Part shown: positions 12,225 through 23,500 of the stretch, piece after piece | Position numbering within the stretch: position 1 is the stretch's first letter | How the letters are laid out: each line of letters opens with the position of its first letter | Assembly: GCF_051401765.1 (NCBI RefSeq) | Contig: NW_027480422.1 | Location: 17,936,001-18,000,000 of the forward strand | Direction: 5' to 3' | Source: Calliopsis andreniformis | Taxonomy: Eukaryota > Arthropoda > Insecta > Hymenoptera > Andrenidae | Length of the DNA stretch: 64,000 bases | Position numbers and translations under genes: made by a program | The notes under the pieces: generated by a model | What the model saw: the letters and a program-made list of their open reading frames with translations, nothing else | Databases searched by the model: none | What the model was told of the DNA's origin: nothing

Positions 12225-13557
12225 TCTTCTAAGACGCTAGCTATTCGATCTGGTGGAGCAACGCCCTAGAGTGAAGCTTAGGTTGCCCGGAACGTAGAAA
12301 TGATCATTACTTTCACACTGGATGCAATTTTCTTGTTATACGATGGAATAACTGTTGAATTTATATTGTATTTTATGCTTCCGGTGTTGACTTCTATGGC
12401 CCTAACTATTCCACCTGGTCGAACAACGCCCTAGAGTGAAGTCTAGGTTGCCCGGAACGTAGAAATAAGCATAACCTTCACACTGGTTGCAATTATTCGT
12501 ATAAGACAATGGAAAAACTGTTGCATTTGTTTTGTATTTTACGCTTCTGGCGTTGACTTCTAAGGCCCTAACAATTCGATCTGGTGGAACGACGCCCTAC
12601 AGTAAAGCCTAGGTTTCCCGGAACGTAGAAATGACCATAACTTTCACACCGGCTGCAATTATTCGTTCTATACGATGGAAAAACTGTTGCATTTTCATTG
12701 TATTTTATGCTTCGGGCGATGACCTCTAAGACCCTAACTATTCGATCTGGTGGAGCAACGCTCTACAGTGAAGCCTAGGTTGCCCGGAACGTAGAAATGA
12801 CCATAACTTTCAACCGGTTGCGATTATTCTTTTATACGATGGTAAAGCTGTTGTATTTATATTGTGTATTATGCTTCTGGCGTTGACTTCTTAGACCCTA
12901 ACTATTCGATCTGGTGGAGCAACGCCCTAGAGTGAAGCCTAGGTTGCCCGGAACGTAGAAATGACCATTACCTTCACACTGATTGCAATTATTCGCGATA
13001 TACGATGGAAAAACTGTTGTATCTTTATTGTATTTTATGCTTCGGGCGTTGACTTCTATGGACCTAACTATTCGATCTGGTGGAGCAACGCCCTAGAGTG
13101 AAGCCTAGGTTACCCGGAACCTAGAAATGGCCATTACTTTCACACTGTTTGCAATTATTCGTTTGATACGATGGAAATGCAGTTGTATTTATATTGTATA
13201 TTATGCTTCGTGCGTTGACTTCTAAGGCCCTAACTATTCGATCTGGTGGTGCAACGCCCTAGAGTGAAGCCTAGGTTGCCCGGAAAGTGGAAATGACCAT
13301 AAATTTCACACCGGTTGCAATTATTCGCTTTAGACGATGGAAAATCTGTTGTATTTATATTGTACATTATGCTTCGGTCGTTGACTTCTAAGGCCCTACC
13401 TATTCGATCTGGTGGAGCAACGCCCTAGGGCGGAGCCTAGGCTGCCCTGAACGTAGAAATGACCATTACCTTCACACTGATTGCAATTTTTCATTTTATA
13501 CCATGGAAATACTGTCGCATTTTCATTGTATTTTATGCTTCGGGCGTTGACTTCTAA

Positions 13558-14213
13558 GGCCCTAACTATTCGATCTGGTGGAGCGACGCCCTAGGGCGGA
13601 GCCTATGTTGCCCGGAACGTAGAAACGACCATTACCTTCACACTGATTGCAACTATTCATTTTATGCGATGGACAAACAGTTGTATTTTTATTGTATTTT
13701 ATGCTCCGGGCGTAGACTTCTAAGGCCCTAGCTATTAGATCTGGTGGATCAACGCCCTGGAGTGAAGGCTAGGTTGCCCGGAACGTAGAAATGGCCATTA
13801 CTTTCACTCTGGATGCAATTATTCGTGTTATACGATGGAAAAACTGTTGCATTCTTATTGTATTTTATGCTTCGGTCGTTGACTTCTAAGGCCCTAGCTA
13901 TTTGATCTCGTGGATCAACGCCCTAGAGTGAAGGATAGGTTGCCCGGAATGTAGAAATGGCCATTACTATCACACTGGATGCAATTATTCCAGTTATACG
14001 ATGGAAAAACTGTTGTATTTTAATTGTATTTTATGCTTCTGGCGTTGAATTCTAAGTCCCTAGCTATTCGATCTGGTGGAGCAACGCCCTAGGGTGAAGC
14101 CTAGGTTGCCCGGAGCGTAGAAATGAACATTACTTTCACACTGCTTGCAATTATTCCTGTTATACGATGGAAAAGCTGTTGTATTTTTATTGTATTTTAT
14201 GCTTCTGGCGTTG
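13558..14213 (+). repeat. Duplicate of 11,570-12,224
   Basis: This is the second copy of the four-monomer segment. Its right end overlaps the start of a copy of the first higher-order unit (next feature), so monomers near 14,040-14,213 match both 12,051-12,224 and 271-445. That overlap shows patchwork exchange among at least three sites. Confidence 0.8.
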
Positions 14214-14818
14214 ACTTCTAAGTCGCTAGCTATTCGATCTGGTGGAGCAACGCTCTAGAGTGAAGCTTAGGTTGCCCGGAACGTAGAAATGATCATTACT
14301 TTCACACTGGATGCAATTTTCCTGTTATACGATGGAAAAACTGTTGTATTTATATTGTATTTTATGTTTCCGGCGTTGACCTCTAAGGCCCTAACAATTC
14401 GATCTGGTGGAACTTCGCCCGAGAGTGATGCCTAGTTTGCCCGGAACGTAGAAATGACCATTACCTTCACACCGATTGCAATTATTCGTTTCATACGATG
14501 GAAAAACTGTTGTATCTGTTTTGTATTTTATGATTCTGGCGTTGACTTCCAAGGCCCTAACAATTCGATGTTGTGGAAGAACGCCCTAGAGTGAAGCCTA
14601 GGTTGCGCGGAGCGTAGAAATTACTATCACTTTCACATTGGCTGCAATTATTCGTTTTATACGATGGATCGGCGGTCGTATTTATATTCTGTTTTATGCT
14701 TCTGGCGTTGACTTCCTAGGCCCTAACTATTCGATCTGGTGAAGCAACGCCCTAGAGCGAACCCTAGGTTGCCCCGAACGTAGAAATGACCATTACCTTC
14801 ACACTGATTGCAATTATT
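14040..14818 (+). repeat. Copy of 271-1049 from the higher-order unit (83-monomer spacing)
   Basis: Spacing is 13,769 bp at both ends, with no net indel. Shared marks include TGGAACTTCGCCCGAGAGTG, GCCTAGTTTGCCC, CGATGTTGTGG, GTTGCGCGGAGCG and GATGGATCGGCGGTCG. Similarity stops inside a monomer near 14,818, where this copy continues CATTTTATGCGATGG and the unit continues CGTTTTATACGATGGG. The copy is slightly diverged, so it is older than the A/B tandem duplication. Confidence 0.85.
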
Positions 14819-17609
14819 CATTTTATGCGATGGAAAAACAGTTGTATTTTTATTGTATTTTATGCTCCGGGTGTAGACTTCTAAGGCCCTAGCTATTCGA
14901 TCTGGTGGAGCAACGCCCTAGGGTGAAGCCTAGGTTTCCCGGAGCGTAGAAATGAACATTACTTTCACACTGCTTGCAATTATTCCTGTTATACGATGGA
15001 AAAACTGTTGTATTTTTATTGTATTTTATGCTTCTGGCGTTGAATTCTAAGTGCCTAGCTATTCGATCTGGTGGAGCAACGCCCTAGGGTGAAGCCTAGG
15101 TTGCCCGGAGCGTAGAAATGAACATTACTTACACACTGCTTGCAATTATTCCTGTTATACGATGGAAAAACTGTTGTATTTATATTGCATTTTATGCTTC
15201 TGGCGTTGACTTCTAAGGCCGTAGCTATTCGATGTGGTGGACCAACTCCCTAGAGTGAAGCCTAGGTTGCCCGGAACGTAGAAATGACTATCACTTTCAC
15301 ATTGGTTGCAATTATTCGTTTTATACGGTGGAACAGCTGTTGTATTTACATTCTGTTATATGCTTCTGGCGTTGACTTCTGAGGCCCTAACTATTCGATC
15401 TGGTGGAGCAATGCCCAAGAGCGAAGTCCAGGTTGCCCGGAACGTGGAAATGACCATCACTTTCACACTGGTTGCAATCACTTCTGTTATACGATGGAAA
15501 AACTGTTGTATCTTTATGGTATTTTATGCTTCGGGCGTTGACTTCCAAGGCCCTAACAATTCGATGTGGAGGATCAACGACCTAGAGTGAAGCCTATGTT
15601 GCCCGGAACGTAGAGATGACCATCACTTTCACACTGGTTGCAATTACACCTGTTATTCGATGGAAAAACTGTTGCATTTGTTTTGTATTATACGCTTCTG
15701 GCGTTGACCTCTAAGGCCCTAACAATTCGATCTGGTGGAACTTCGCCCGAGAGTGATGCCTAGGTTGCCCGGAACGTAGAAATGACCATTACCTTCACAC
15801 CGATTGCAATTATTCGTTTCATACGATGGAAAAACTGTTGTATCTGTTTTGTATTTTATGATTCTGGCGTTGACTTCCAAGGCCCTAACAATTCGATGTT
15901 GTGGAAGAACGCCCTAGAGTGAAGCCTAGGTTGCGCGGAGCGTAGAAATGACCATTACCTTCACACTGATTGCAATTATTCATTTTATGCGATGGAAAAA
16001 CAGTTGTATTTTTATTGTATTTTATGCTCCGGGTGTAGACTTCTAAGGCCCTAGCTATTCGATCTGGTGGAGCAACGCCCTAGAGTGAAGCCTAGGTTGC
16101 CCGGAACGTAGAAATGACCATAACTTTCACACCGGTTGCAATTATTCGTTTCTTACGATGGAAGAACTGTTGCATTTGTTTTGTATTTTATGATTCTGGC
16201 GTTGACTTCCAAGGCCCTACCAATTGTATGTGGTGGAACAACGACCTAGAGTGAAGCCTAGGTTGCCCGGAACGTAGAAATGACCATCACTTTCACACGG
16301 GTTGCAATTACTCCTCTTATACGATGGAAAAACTGTTGTATCTTTATTGTAATTTATACTTCGGGCGTTGACTTCTAAATTCCTAGCTACTCGATCTGGT
16401 GGTGCAACGCCCTAGAGTGAACCCTAGGTAGCCCGGAACGTAGAAATGTCCATTACTTTCACGCTGGATGCAATTATTCGTTTTATACGATGGCAAAACT
16501 GTTGCATTTATATTGTGTTTCATGCTTCTGGCGTTGACTTCTTAGGCCGTAACTATTCGATCTGGTGGAGCAACGCCCTAGAGTGAAGCCTAGGTTGCAC
16601 GGAACGTAGAAGTGACCATAACTTTCACACCGGTTGCAATTACTCGTTTTATACGATGGAAAAACTGTTGTATTTATATTGTATTTTATGCTTCTGGCGT
16701 TGACTTCGAAGGCCGTAGCTATTCGATGTGGTGGAGCAACTCCCAGGAGTGAAGCCTAGGTTGCCCGGAACGTAGAAATGACCATTACTTTCACACTGGT
16801 TGCAATTATACCTGCTATACGATGAAAAGCTGTTGTATCTTCATTGTATTTTATGCTTCGGGCGTTGACTTCTAAGGCCCTAACTATTCGATATGGTGGA
16901 GAAACGCCCTAGTCTGAAGCCTAGGTTGCCCGGAACGTAGAAATGACCATAACTTTCACACTGATTGCAATTATTCGTTTTATACGATGGAAAAGCTGTT
17001 GTATTTATATTGTGTTTTATGCTTCTGGCGTTGACTTCTTAGGGCCTAATTATCCGATCTGCATGAACAGCGCCCTGGATTGAAGCCTAGGTTGCCCGGA
17101 ACGTAGAAATGACCATAACTTTCACACGGGTTGCAATTATTCGTTTTATACGATGGAAGAACTGTTGCATTTGTTTTGTATTTTATGATTCTGGCGTTGA
17201 CTTCCAAGGCCCTAACAATTCGATGTGGTGGAACAACGCCCTAGAGTGAACCCTAGGTTGCCCGGAACGTAGAAATGACCACCACTTTCACACTGGTTGC
17301 AATTACTCCTCTTATACGATGGAAAAACTGTTGTATCTTTATTGTATTTTATGCTTCGGGCGTTGACTTCTAAATTCCTAGGTACTCGATCTGGTGGAGC
17401 TACGCCCTAGAGTGAACCCTAGGCTGCCCGGAACGTAGAAATGTCCATTACTTTCACGCGGGATGCAATTATTCGTTTTATACGATGGAAAAACTGTTGC
17501 ATTTATATTGTGTTTTATGCTTCTGGTGTTGACTTCTTAGGCCCTAACAATTCGATCTGGTGGAGGAACGCCCTAGAGTGAAGCCTAGGTTGCCCGGTAC
17601 GTCGAAATG
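14819..17609 (+). repeat. Mosaic forward monomers with local duplications
   Basis: About 17 monomers. Several repeat shorter pieces of neighbours: the GTTGTGGAAGAACG monomer near 15,898 repeats the one near 14,570, and the GCTCCGGGTGTAGAC monomer near 16,026 repeats the one near 14,865. A CCAAGGCCCTA / TTTTATGATTCTGGC subtype recurs near 15,856, 16,190 and 17,190. I see no non-satellite sequence. The best CENP-B-like site lies in this stretch. Confidence 0.85.
15314..15330 (+). other. CENP-B-box-like 17-mer, best match (8 of 9 fixed positions)
   Basis: This monomer reads ATTCGTTTTATACGGTG. It matches TTCG, the central A and CGG of the CENP-B core nTTCGnnnnAnnCGGGn, and misses only the last G. 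It differs from the common family motif by one A-to-G change. I saw no monomer with a full 9-of-9 match. The change may be a random mutation; single occurrence argues against selection for binding. Confidence 0.35.
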
Positions 17610-18350
17610 ACCGTTACCTTCACACCGATTGCAATTATTCGTTCAATACGATGGAAAAACTGTTGTATCTGTTTTGTATTTTATGATTCTGGCGTTGACT
17701 TCCAAGGCCGTAACAATTCGATGTTGTGGAACAACGCCCTAGCGTGAAGCCTAGGTTGCCCGGAGCGTAGAAATGACTATCACTTTCACATTGGCAGCAA
17801 TTGTTCGTTTTATACGATGGAACGGCTGTCGTATTTATATTCTGTTTTATGCTTCTGGCGTTGACTTCCTAGGCCCTAACTATTCGATCTGGTGAAGCAA
17901 CGCCCTAGAGCGAAGCCTAGGTTGCCCGGAACGTAGAAGTGACCATAACTTTCACACCGGTTGCAATTATTCGTTTTATACGATGGAAAATCTGTTGCAT
18001 CGGTTATGTATTTTACGCTTCTGGCGTTGACTTCTAAGGTCCTAACAATCCGATCTGGTGGAGCAACGCCCTAGGGCGAAGCCTAGGTCGCCCGGAACGT
18101 AGAAATGACGGTTACCCTCACACTGATTGCAATTATTCATTTTATGCGATGGAAAAACAGTTGTATTTTTATTGTATTTTATGCTCCGGGCGTAGACTTC
18201 TAAGGCCCTAGCTATTCGATCTGGTGGAGCAACGCCCTAGAGTGAAGCCTGGGTTGCCCGGAACGTAGAAATGACTATCGCTTTCACACGGGTTGCAACT
18301 ATTCGTGTTATACGATGGAAAAACCGTTGCATTTTCATTGTATTTTATGC
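17610..18350 (+). repeat. Diverged copy of about 688-1428 (102-monomer spacing)
   Basis: Shared rare marks include GATGTTGTGG, CATCGGTTATGTATTTTACG, AACAATCCGATC, AGGTCGCCCGG and GACGGTTACCCTCACAC. Spacing near the middle is 16,922 bp. Differences include GGCAGCAATTGTTCG against GGCTGCAATTATTCG. More differences have accumulated here than in the copy at 5,831-6,571. The most distant copy of the unit seen in this arm is thus also the more diverged. Confidence 0.8.
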
Positions 18351-19578
18351 TTCGGGCGTTGACTTCTAAGGCCCTAACTATTCTATATGGTGGAGCAACG
18401 CCCGAGACTGGAGCCTAGGTTGCCCGGAACGTAGAAATGACCATAACTTTCACACGGGTTGCAATTATTCGTTTTATACGATGGAAGAACTGTTGCATTT
18501 GTTTTGTATTTTATGATTCTGGCGTTGACTTCCAAGGCCCTAACAATCCGATGTGGTGGAATAACGCCCTAGAATGAAGCCCAGGTTGCCCGGAACGTAG
18601 GAATGACCATCACTTTCACACTGGTTGCAAATACTCCTGTTACGCGATGGAAAAACTGTTGTATTTTAATTGTATTTTATGCTTCTGGCGTTGGCTTCGT
18701 AGGCCCTAACTATTCGATCTGGTGGAGCAGCGACCTAGAGTGAAACCTAGGTTGCCCGGAACGTTGAAATGACCATACCTTTCACACTCGTGCAGTTATT
18801 CGTTTTATACGATGGAAAAACTACTGTATTTGTTTTGTATTTTATGCTTCTGGCGTTGACTTCTTAGGCCCTAACTATTCGATTTGCTGGACCAACGCCC
18901 CAGAGTGAAGCCAAGGTCGCCCGGAATGTAGAAATGACCATCACCTTCACTCGGGTTGCAATTATTCCTGTTATACGATGGAAAAACTGTAGTATTTTTA
19001 TTGTATTTTATGCTTCGGGCGTTGACTTCTAAGGCTCTAGCTATTCGATTTGGTGGAGCAACGCCCTAGAGTGGAGCCTAGGTTGCCCGAAACGTAGAAA
19101 TGACCATTACTTTCACACTGGTTGCAATTATTCTTTTTATACGATGGAAATACTGTTGTATTTTTATTGTATTTTATGCGTCTGGAGTTGTTTTCTAAGG
19201 CGCTAACAATTCGACCTGGTGGAGCAACGCCCAAGAGTGAAGCCTGGTTTGCACGGAACGTAGAAATGCCCATTACTTTCACACTGGTTGTAATTATCCG
19301 TTTTATACGATGTAATAACTGTTGTATTTGTATTGTATTTTATGCTGCGGGCGTTGGCTTCTTAGGCCCTAACTATTCGATCTGGTGGAGCAACGACCTA
19401 GAGTCAAGCCTAGGTTGCCCGGAACGTAGAAACGACCAGTACTTTCACACAGGTTGCAGTTATTCCTCTTATACGATGGAAAAACTGTTGTATTTTTATT
19501 GTATTTTATGCTTCTGGCGTTGACTTCTTAGGCCCTAACTATTCGATCTGGTGGAGCAACGCCCTAGAGTGAAGCCTT
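18351..19578 (+). repeat. Diverged forward monomers next to the hairpin
   Basis: About seven monomers with more private changes than the left part of the arm, for example GCGTCTGGAGTTGTTTTC near 19,178 and GTAATAACTGTTG near 19,312. Apart from the GCGTCTGGAGTTG type, which recurs near 19,855, I saw no long near-identical partner for this stretch. Confidence 0.8.
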
Positions 19579-19654
19579 GGTTGCCCGGAACGTAGAAATA
19601 ACCATTACTTTCACCAGTCTGAAAGTTATGATCATTTCTACGTTCCGGGCAACC
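19579..19654. repeat. Hairpin: 35-bp inverted repeat, 6-base spacer, made of satellite sequence
   Basis: The left arm (19,579-19,613) begins GGTTGCCCGGAACGTAGAAA and ends ACTTTCA. The right arm (19,620-19,654) is its reverse complement with 3 mismatches in 35, and the spacer is CCAGTC. The right arm replaces about 30 bases normally present here (the ACTGGTTGC to ATACGAT section), and the monomer resumes at GGAAAAACTGTTG. The inverted fragment looks like reverse-arm monomers that read CCAGTCTGAAAGTTATGG, such as the one near 39,300. A template-switch insertion is the likely cause (inference). Confidence 0.9.
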
Positions 19655-20439
19655 AGGAAAAACTGTTGTACTTATATCGTATTTTATGCTTCTGGCGTTG
19701 ACTACTGAGGCCCTAACTATTCGATTTGCTGGTCCAACGTCCCAGAGTGAAGCCAAGGTCGTCCGGAACGTAGAAATGACCATATCTTTCACACTGGTTG
19801 CAATTATTCCTGTTATACGATGGTAAAACTGATGTATTTTTATTGTATTTTATGCGTCTGGAGTTGTTTTCTAAGGCCCAAACTATTCGACCTGTTGGAG
19901 CAACGCCCGAGAGTGAAGTCTAGGTTGCGCGGAACGTAGAAATGCCCATTACTTTCACACTGGATGTAATTATTCCTGTTATACGTTGGAATAACTGCTG
20001 TATTTTTATTTTATTTTATGCTTCTGGAGTTGACTTCTAAGTCCCTAGCTGTTCGATCTGGTGGTGCAACGCCCTAGGGTGAAGCCTAGGCTGCCAGGAA
20101 CGTAGAAATGACCATCACCTTGAATCTGGTTGCAATTATTCCTGTTATACGATGGAAAAGCTGTTGTATCTTTATTGTATTTTATGCTTCGGGCGTTGAC
20201 TTCTAAGGCCCTAAGAATTGGATCTGGTGGAGCAACGCCCTAGGGTGAAGCCTAGGTTGCCCGGAACGTAGAAATGGCCATAACTTTCAAACTGGTTGCA
20301 ATTATTCATTTTATACGATGGAAAAACTGTTGTATTTATATTGTATTTTATGCTTCTGCCGTTGACTTCTTAGGCCCTAACTATTGGATCTGGTGGACCA
20401 ACGCCCTAGGGTGAAGCCTATGTTGCCCGGAACGTAGAA

Positions 20440-20580
20440 ATGACCATAACTTTCACACTGGTTGCAATTATTCCAGTCATACGATGGAAAATACAATATG
20501 TAAAATACAAGAAAAATTCAACAGTTATTCCATCGTATAAAAGCAATAATTGCAATCATTGTGAAAGTTATTGTCATTTC
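20440..20580. other. Orientation switch of the satellite array
   Basis: Forward sequence runs to CATACGATGGAAAA at about 20,491. After a short AT-rich stretch (TACAATATG) the array continues as reverse complement from TAAAATACAAG at about 20,501. The two sides form an imperfect inverted repeat around a spacer of about 35 bases: GCAATTATTCCAGTCATACG on the left, CGTATAAAAGCAATAATTGC on the right. The forward monomer stops at about position 75 and the reverse one starts at about position 101, so the AT-rich segment is broken. It could be an inversion edge, or the meeting point of two separately expanded arrays. An assembly misjoin cannot be excluded. Confidence 0.9.
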
Positions 20581-23500
20581 TCCGTTCCGGGCAACCTATA
20601 CATCACTCTAGGGCGTCGGTCCACCAGATCGAATAGCTAGGGCCTAAGAAGTCAACGCCAGAAGCATAAAGTACAATAAAAATACAACAGCTTTTCCATC
20701 GTATATAGTGAATAATTTCAACCAGTGTGAAAGTAAAGGTCATTTCTACGATCCGAGCAACCTAGGTTTCGCTCTAGGGCGTTGCTCCACCACATCCAAT
20801 AGCTAGAGGCTTAGACGTCAACGCCAGAAGCATAAAATACAATATAAATACAACAGTTTTTCCATTGTATAAAATGAATAATTGCAAACAGTGTGAAAGT
20901 AATTGTCATTTCCACCTTTCGGGAAACTAGGCTTCCCTCCAGGGCGTTGCTCCAATACATCGAATAGCTACGGCCTTAGAAGTCAACGCCTGAAGCATAA
21001 AATACAATATAAATACGACAGCTTTTCAATCGTATAACAGGAGTAATTGCAGCCAGGGTGAACGTAACGGCCATTTCTACGTTCCGGTAATCCTAGACTT
21101 AACTCTGAGGCATTGCTCCACCAGATCGATCAGTTAGGTCCTTAGAAGTCAAAGCCAGAAGCATAAAATACAAAATAAATACAACAGTTTTTCCATCGTA
21201 TAAAACGTATAACAGCAACCAGTGTGAAAGTAATGGTCATTTCTACGTTCCAGGTAACCTAGGCTTCACCCTAGGGCATTGCTCCACCACATCGAATAGT
21301 TAGGGCCTAAAAAGTCAACGCCAGAAGCATAATGTATAATAAGAATACAACAGTTTTTCCATCGTATAACAGGAATAATTGCAACCAGAGTGAAAGGTAT
21401 GGTCATTACTACGCTCCGGTCAACCTAGGCTTCACTCTAGGGCGTTGCTCCATCAGATGGAATAGTTAGGGCCTAAGAAGTCAACGCCAGAAGCATAAAA
21501 TACAATATAAATGCAACAGCTTTTCCATCGTATATAGTGAATAATTTCAACCAGTGTGAAAGTAAAGGTCATTTCTACGTTCCGGGCAACGTAGGTTTCG
21601 CTCTAGGGCGTTGCTCCACCACATCCAATAGCTAGGGGCTCAGAAGTCAACGCCAGAAGCATAAAATACAATATAAATACAACAGTTTTTCCATCACATA
21701 AAACGAATAACTGCAACCAGTGTGAAAATAATGGCTATTTCAACGTTCCGGGCATCCTAGACTTAACTCTAGGGCGTTGCTCCACCACATCGAATAGCTA
21801 TGGCCTAGGAAGTCAACGCCGGAAGCATAAAATACAATGTAAATACATCAGTTTTTCCATCGTATCACAGGAATAATTGCAACCAGTGTGAAGGATATGG
21901 TCATTTCTACGTTCCGGGCAACCTAGGCTTCACTTTTGGGCGCTGGTCCACCAGATCCAATAGTTAGGGCCTAAGAAGACAACGACAGAAGCACCAAGTA
22001 CAAAATAAATACAACAGTTTTTCCATCGCGTAAAACGAATAATTGCAACCAGTGTGAAAGTAATGGTCATTTCTACGTTTCGGGCAACCTAGGCTTCACT
22101 CTAGGGCGTTGCTCCACCACATCGAATAGCTACGGCCTTAGCAGTCAACGCTAGAAGCATAAAATAAAATAAAAATACAACAGTTTTTCCATAGAAGAAC
22201 AGGAATAATTCCAACCAGTGCGAAAGATATGGTCATTTCTACGTTCAGGGCAACCTAGGCTTCACTCTTGGGCGCTGGTCTACCGGATCCAATAGTTAGG
22301 GCCTAAGAAGACAACGATAGAAGCACCAAGTACAAAATAAATACAACAGTTTTTCCATCGCGTAAAACGAATAATTGCAACCAGTGTGAAAGTAATGGTC
22401 ATTTCTACGTCCCGGGCAACCTAGGCTTCACTCTAGGGCGTTGTTCCACCAGATCGAATAGTTAGGGCCTAAGAAGTCAACGCCAGAAGCAGAAATACAG
22501 TAAAAATGCAACAGCCTTTCCATCGTATAGCATGAATAATTGCAACCAGTGTGAACGTAATGATCATTTCGACGTTTGGGGCATCCTAGACTTAGCTCTG
22601 AGGCATTGCTCCACCAGATGGAAGAGTTAGGGCCTTAGAAGTCAACGCCTGAAGCATAAAATACAATAAAAATACTACAGATTCTCCATCGTAAAACAGG
22701 AATAATTGCAACAAGTGTGAAAGTAATGGCCACTTCTACGTTCCGTGCAACCTAGGCTTCACTACAGGGCGTTGCTCCACCAGATTGAAAAGTTAGGGCC
22801 TAAGAAGTCAACGACAGAAGCATAAAATACAATAAAAATACAACAGTTTTTCCATCGTATAACAGGAATAATTGCATCAAGTGTGAAGGTAATGGTCATT
22901 TCTACGTTCCGGGCAGCCTGGGCTTCACTCTAGGGAGTTGCTCCACCAGATCGAAAAGTTAGGGCCTAAGAAGTCAACGCCAGAAGCATAAAATAAAATA
23001 AAATTACAACAGTTCTTCCCTCGTATAAAATGAGTAATTGCAAACCTTGTGAAAGTAAGGGTCATTTCTACGTTCCGGGAAACTAAGACTTTACTATAGG
23101 TAGTTGCTCCTCCAGATCGAATAGTTAGGGCCTAAGAAGCCAACTCCAGTAGCATAAAGTATAATGAAAATACATCAGTCTTTCCATTGTATAACAGGAG
23201 TAATTGCAGCCAGTGTGAAAGTAATGGCCATTTCTACGTTCCGGGAATCCTAGACTTAACTCTGAGGCATTGCTCCACCAGATCGAAGGGTTAGGGCATT
23301 AGAAGTCAAAGCCAGAAGCATGAAATACAAAATAAATACAACAGCCTTTCCATCGTATAAAGCGAATAATTGCAACCAGTGTGAAAGTAATGGTCATTTC
23401 TATGTTCCGCGCAACCTAGTCTTCACTCTAGAGCGTTGCTCCACCAGATCGAATAGTTAAGGACTTAGAATTCAACGCCAGAAGCATTGAATACAATAAA

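Larger units (their letters stand above)
1..20491 (+). repeat. Satellite array, forward arm (about 166-bp monomer)
   Basis: About 123 head-to-tail monomers of roughly 166 bp fill this stretch without any unique sequence. Landmarks recur in each: CCTAGGTTGCCCGGAACGTA at the start, then CTTTCACACTGGTTGCAATT, TATACGATGGAAAAACTGTT, an AT-rich stretch around TATTGTATTTTATGCTTC, GGCGTTGACTTCTAAGGCCC, and CGATCTGGTGGAGCAACGCC. Length is held tightly, because duplications inside the arm have spacings close to multiples of 166. Monomers differ from each other by scattered substitutions and a few single-base indels. Markers seen only in this arm include ATCGAGAAACCC, CGGCGGTCGTATTTAT and GCTCCGGGCGTAGAC. 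A centromeric or pericentromeric role is inferred from the architecture; the sequence does not prove it. Confidence 0.98.

Noticed and set aside
19122..19523. Longest open reading frame, 133 codons on the plus strand
   Set aside because: It runs through about 2.4 satellite monomers that happen to lack stops. The frame shifts at each monomer, the same peptide phrases appear in all frames and many places, and there is no start context or codon signal.
19579..19654. Rho-independent terminator or miniature inverted-repeat transposon
   Set aside because: The arms are satellite sequence with no flanking target duplication and no T-run, so an inverted satellite fragment explains it fully.
1..20491. 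CRISPR-like array of regularly spaced repeats
   Set aside because: The whole 166-bp period is repeated, with no unique spacers, and the repeat is much too long for a CRISPR repeat-spacer unit.
20440..20580. Origin of replication at the orientation switch
   Set aside because: There are no repeated initiator sites or unique sequence; only satellite in two orientations with a short AT-rich joint.
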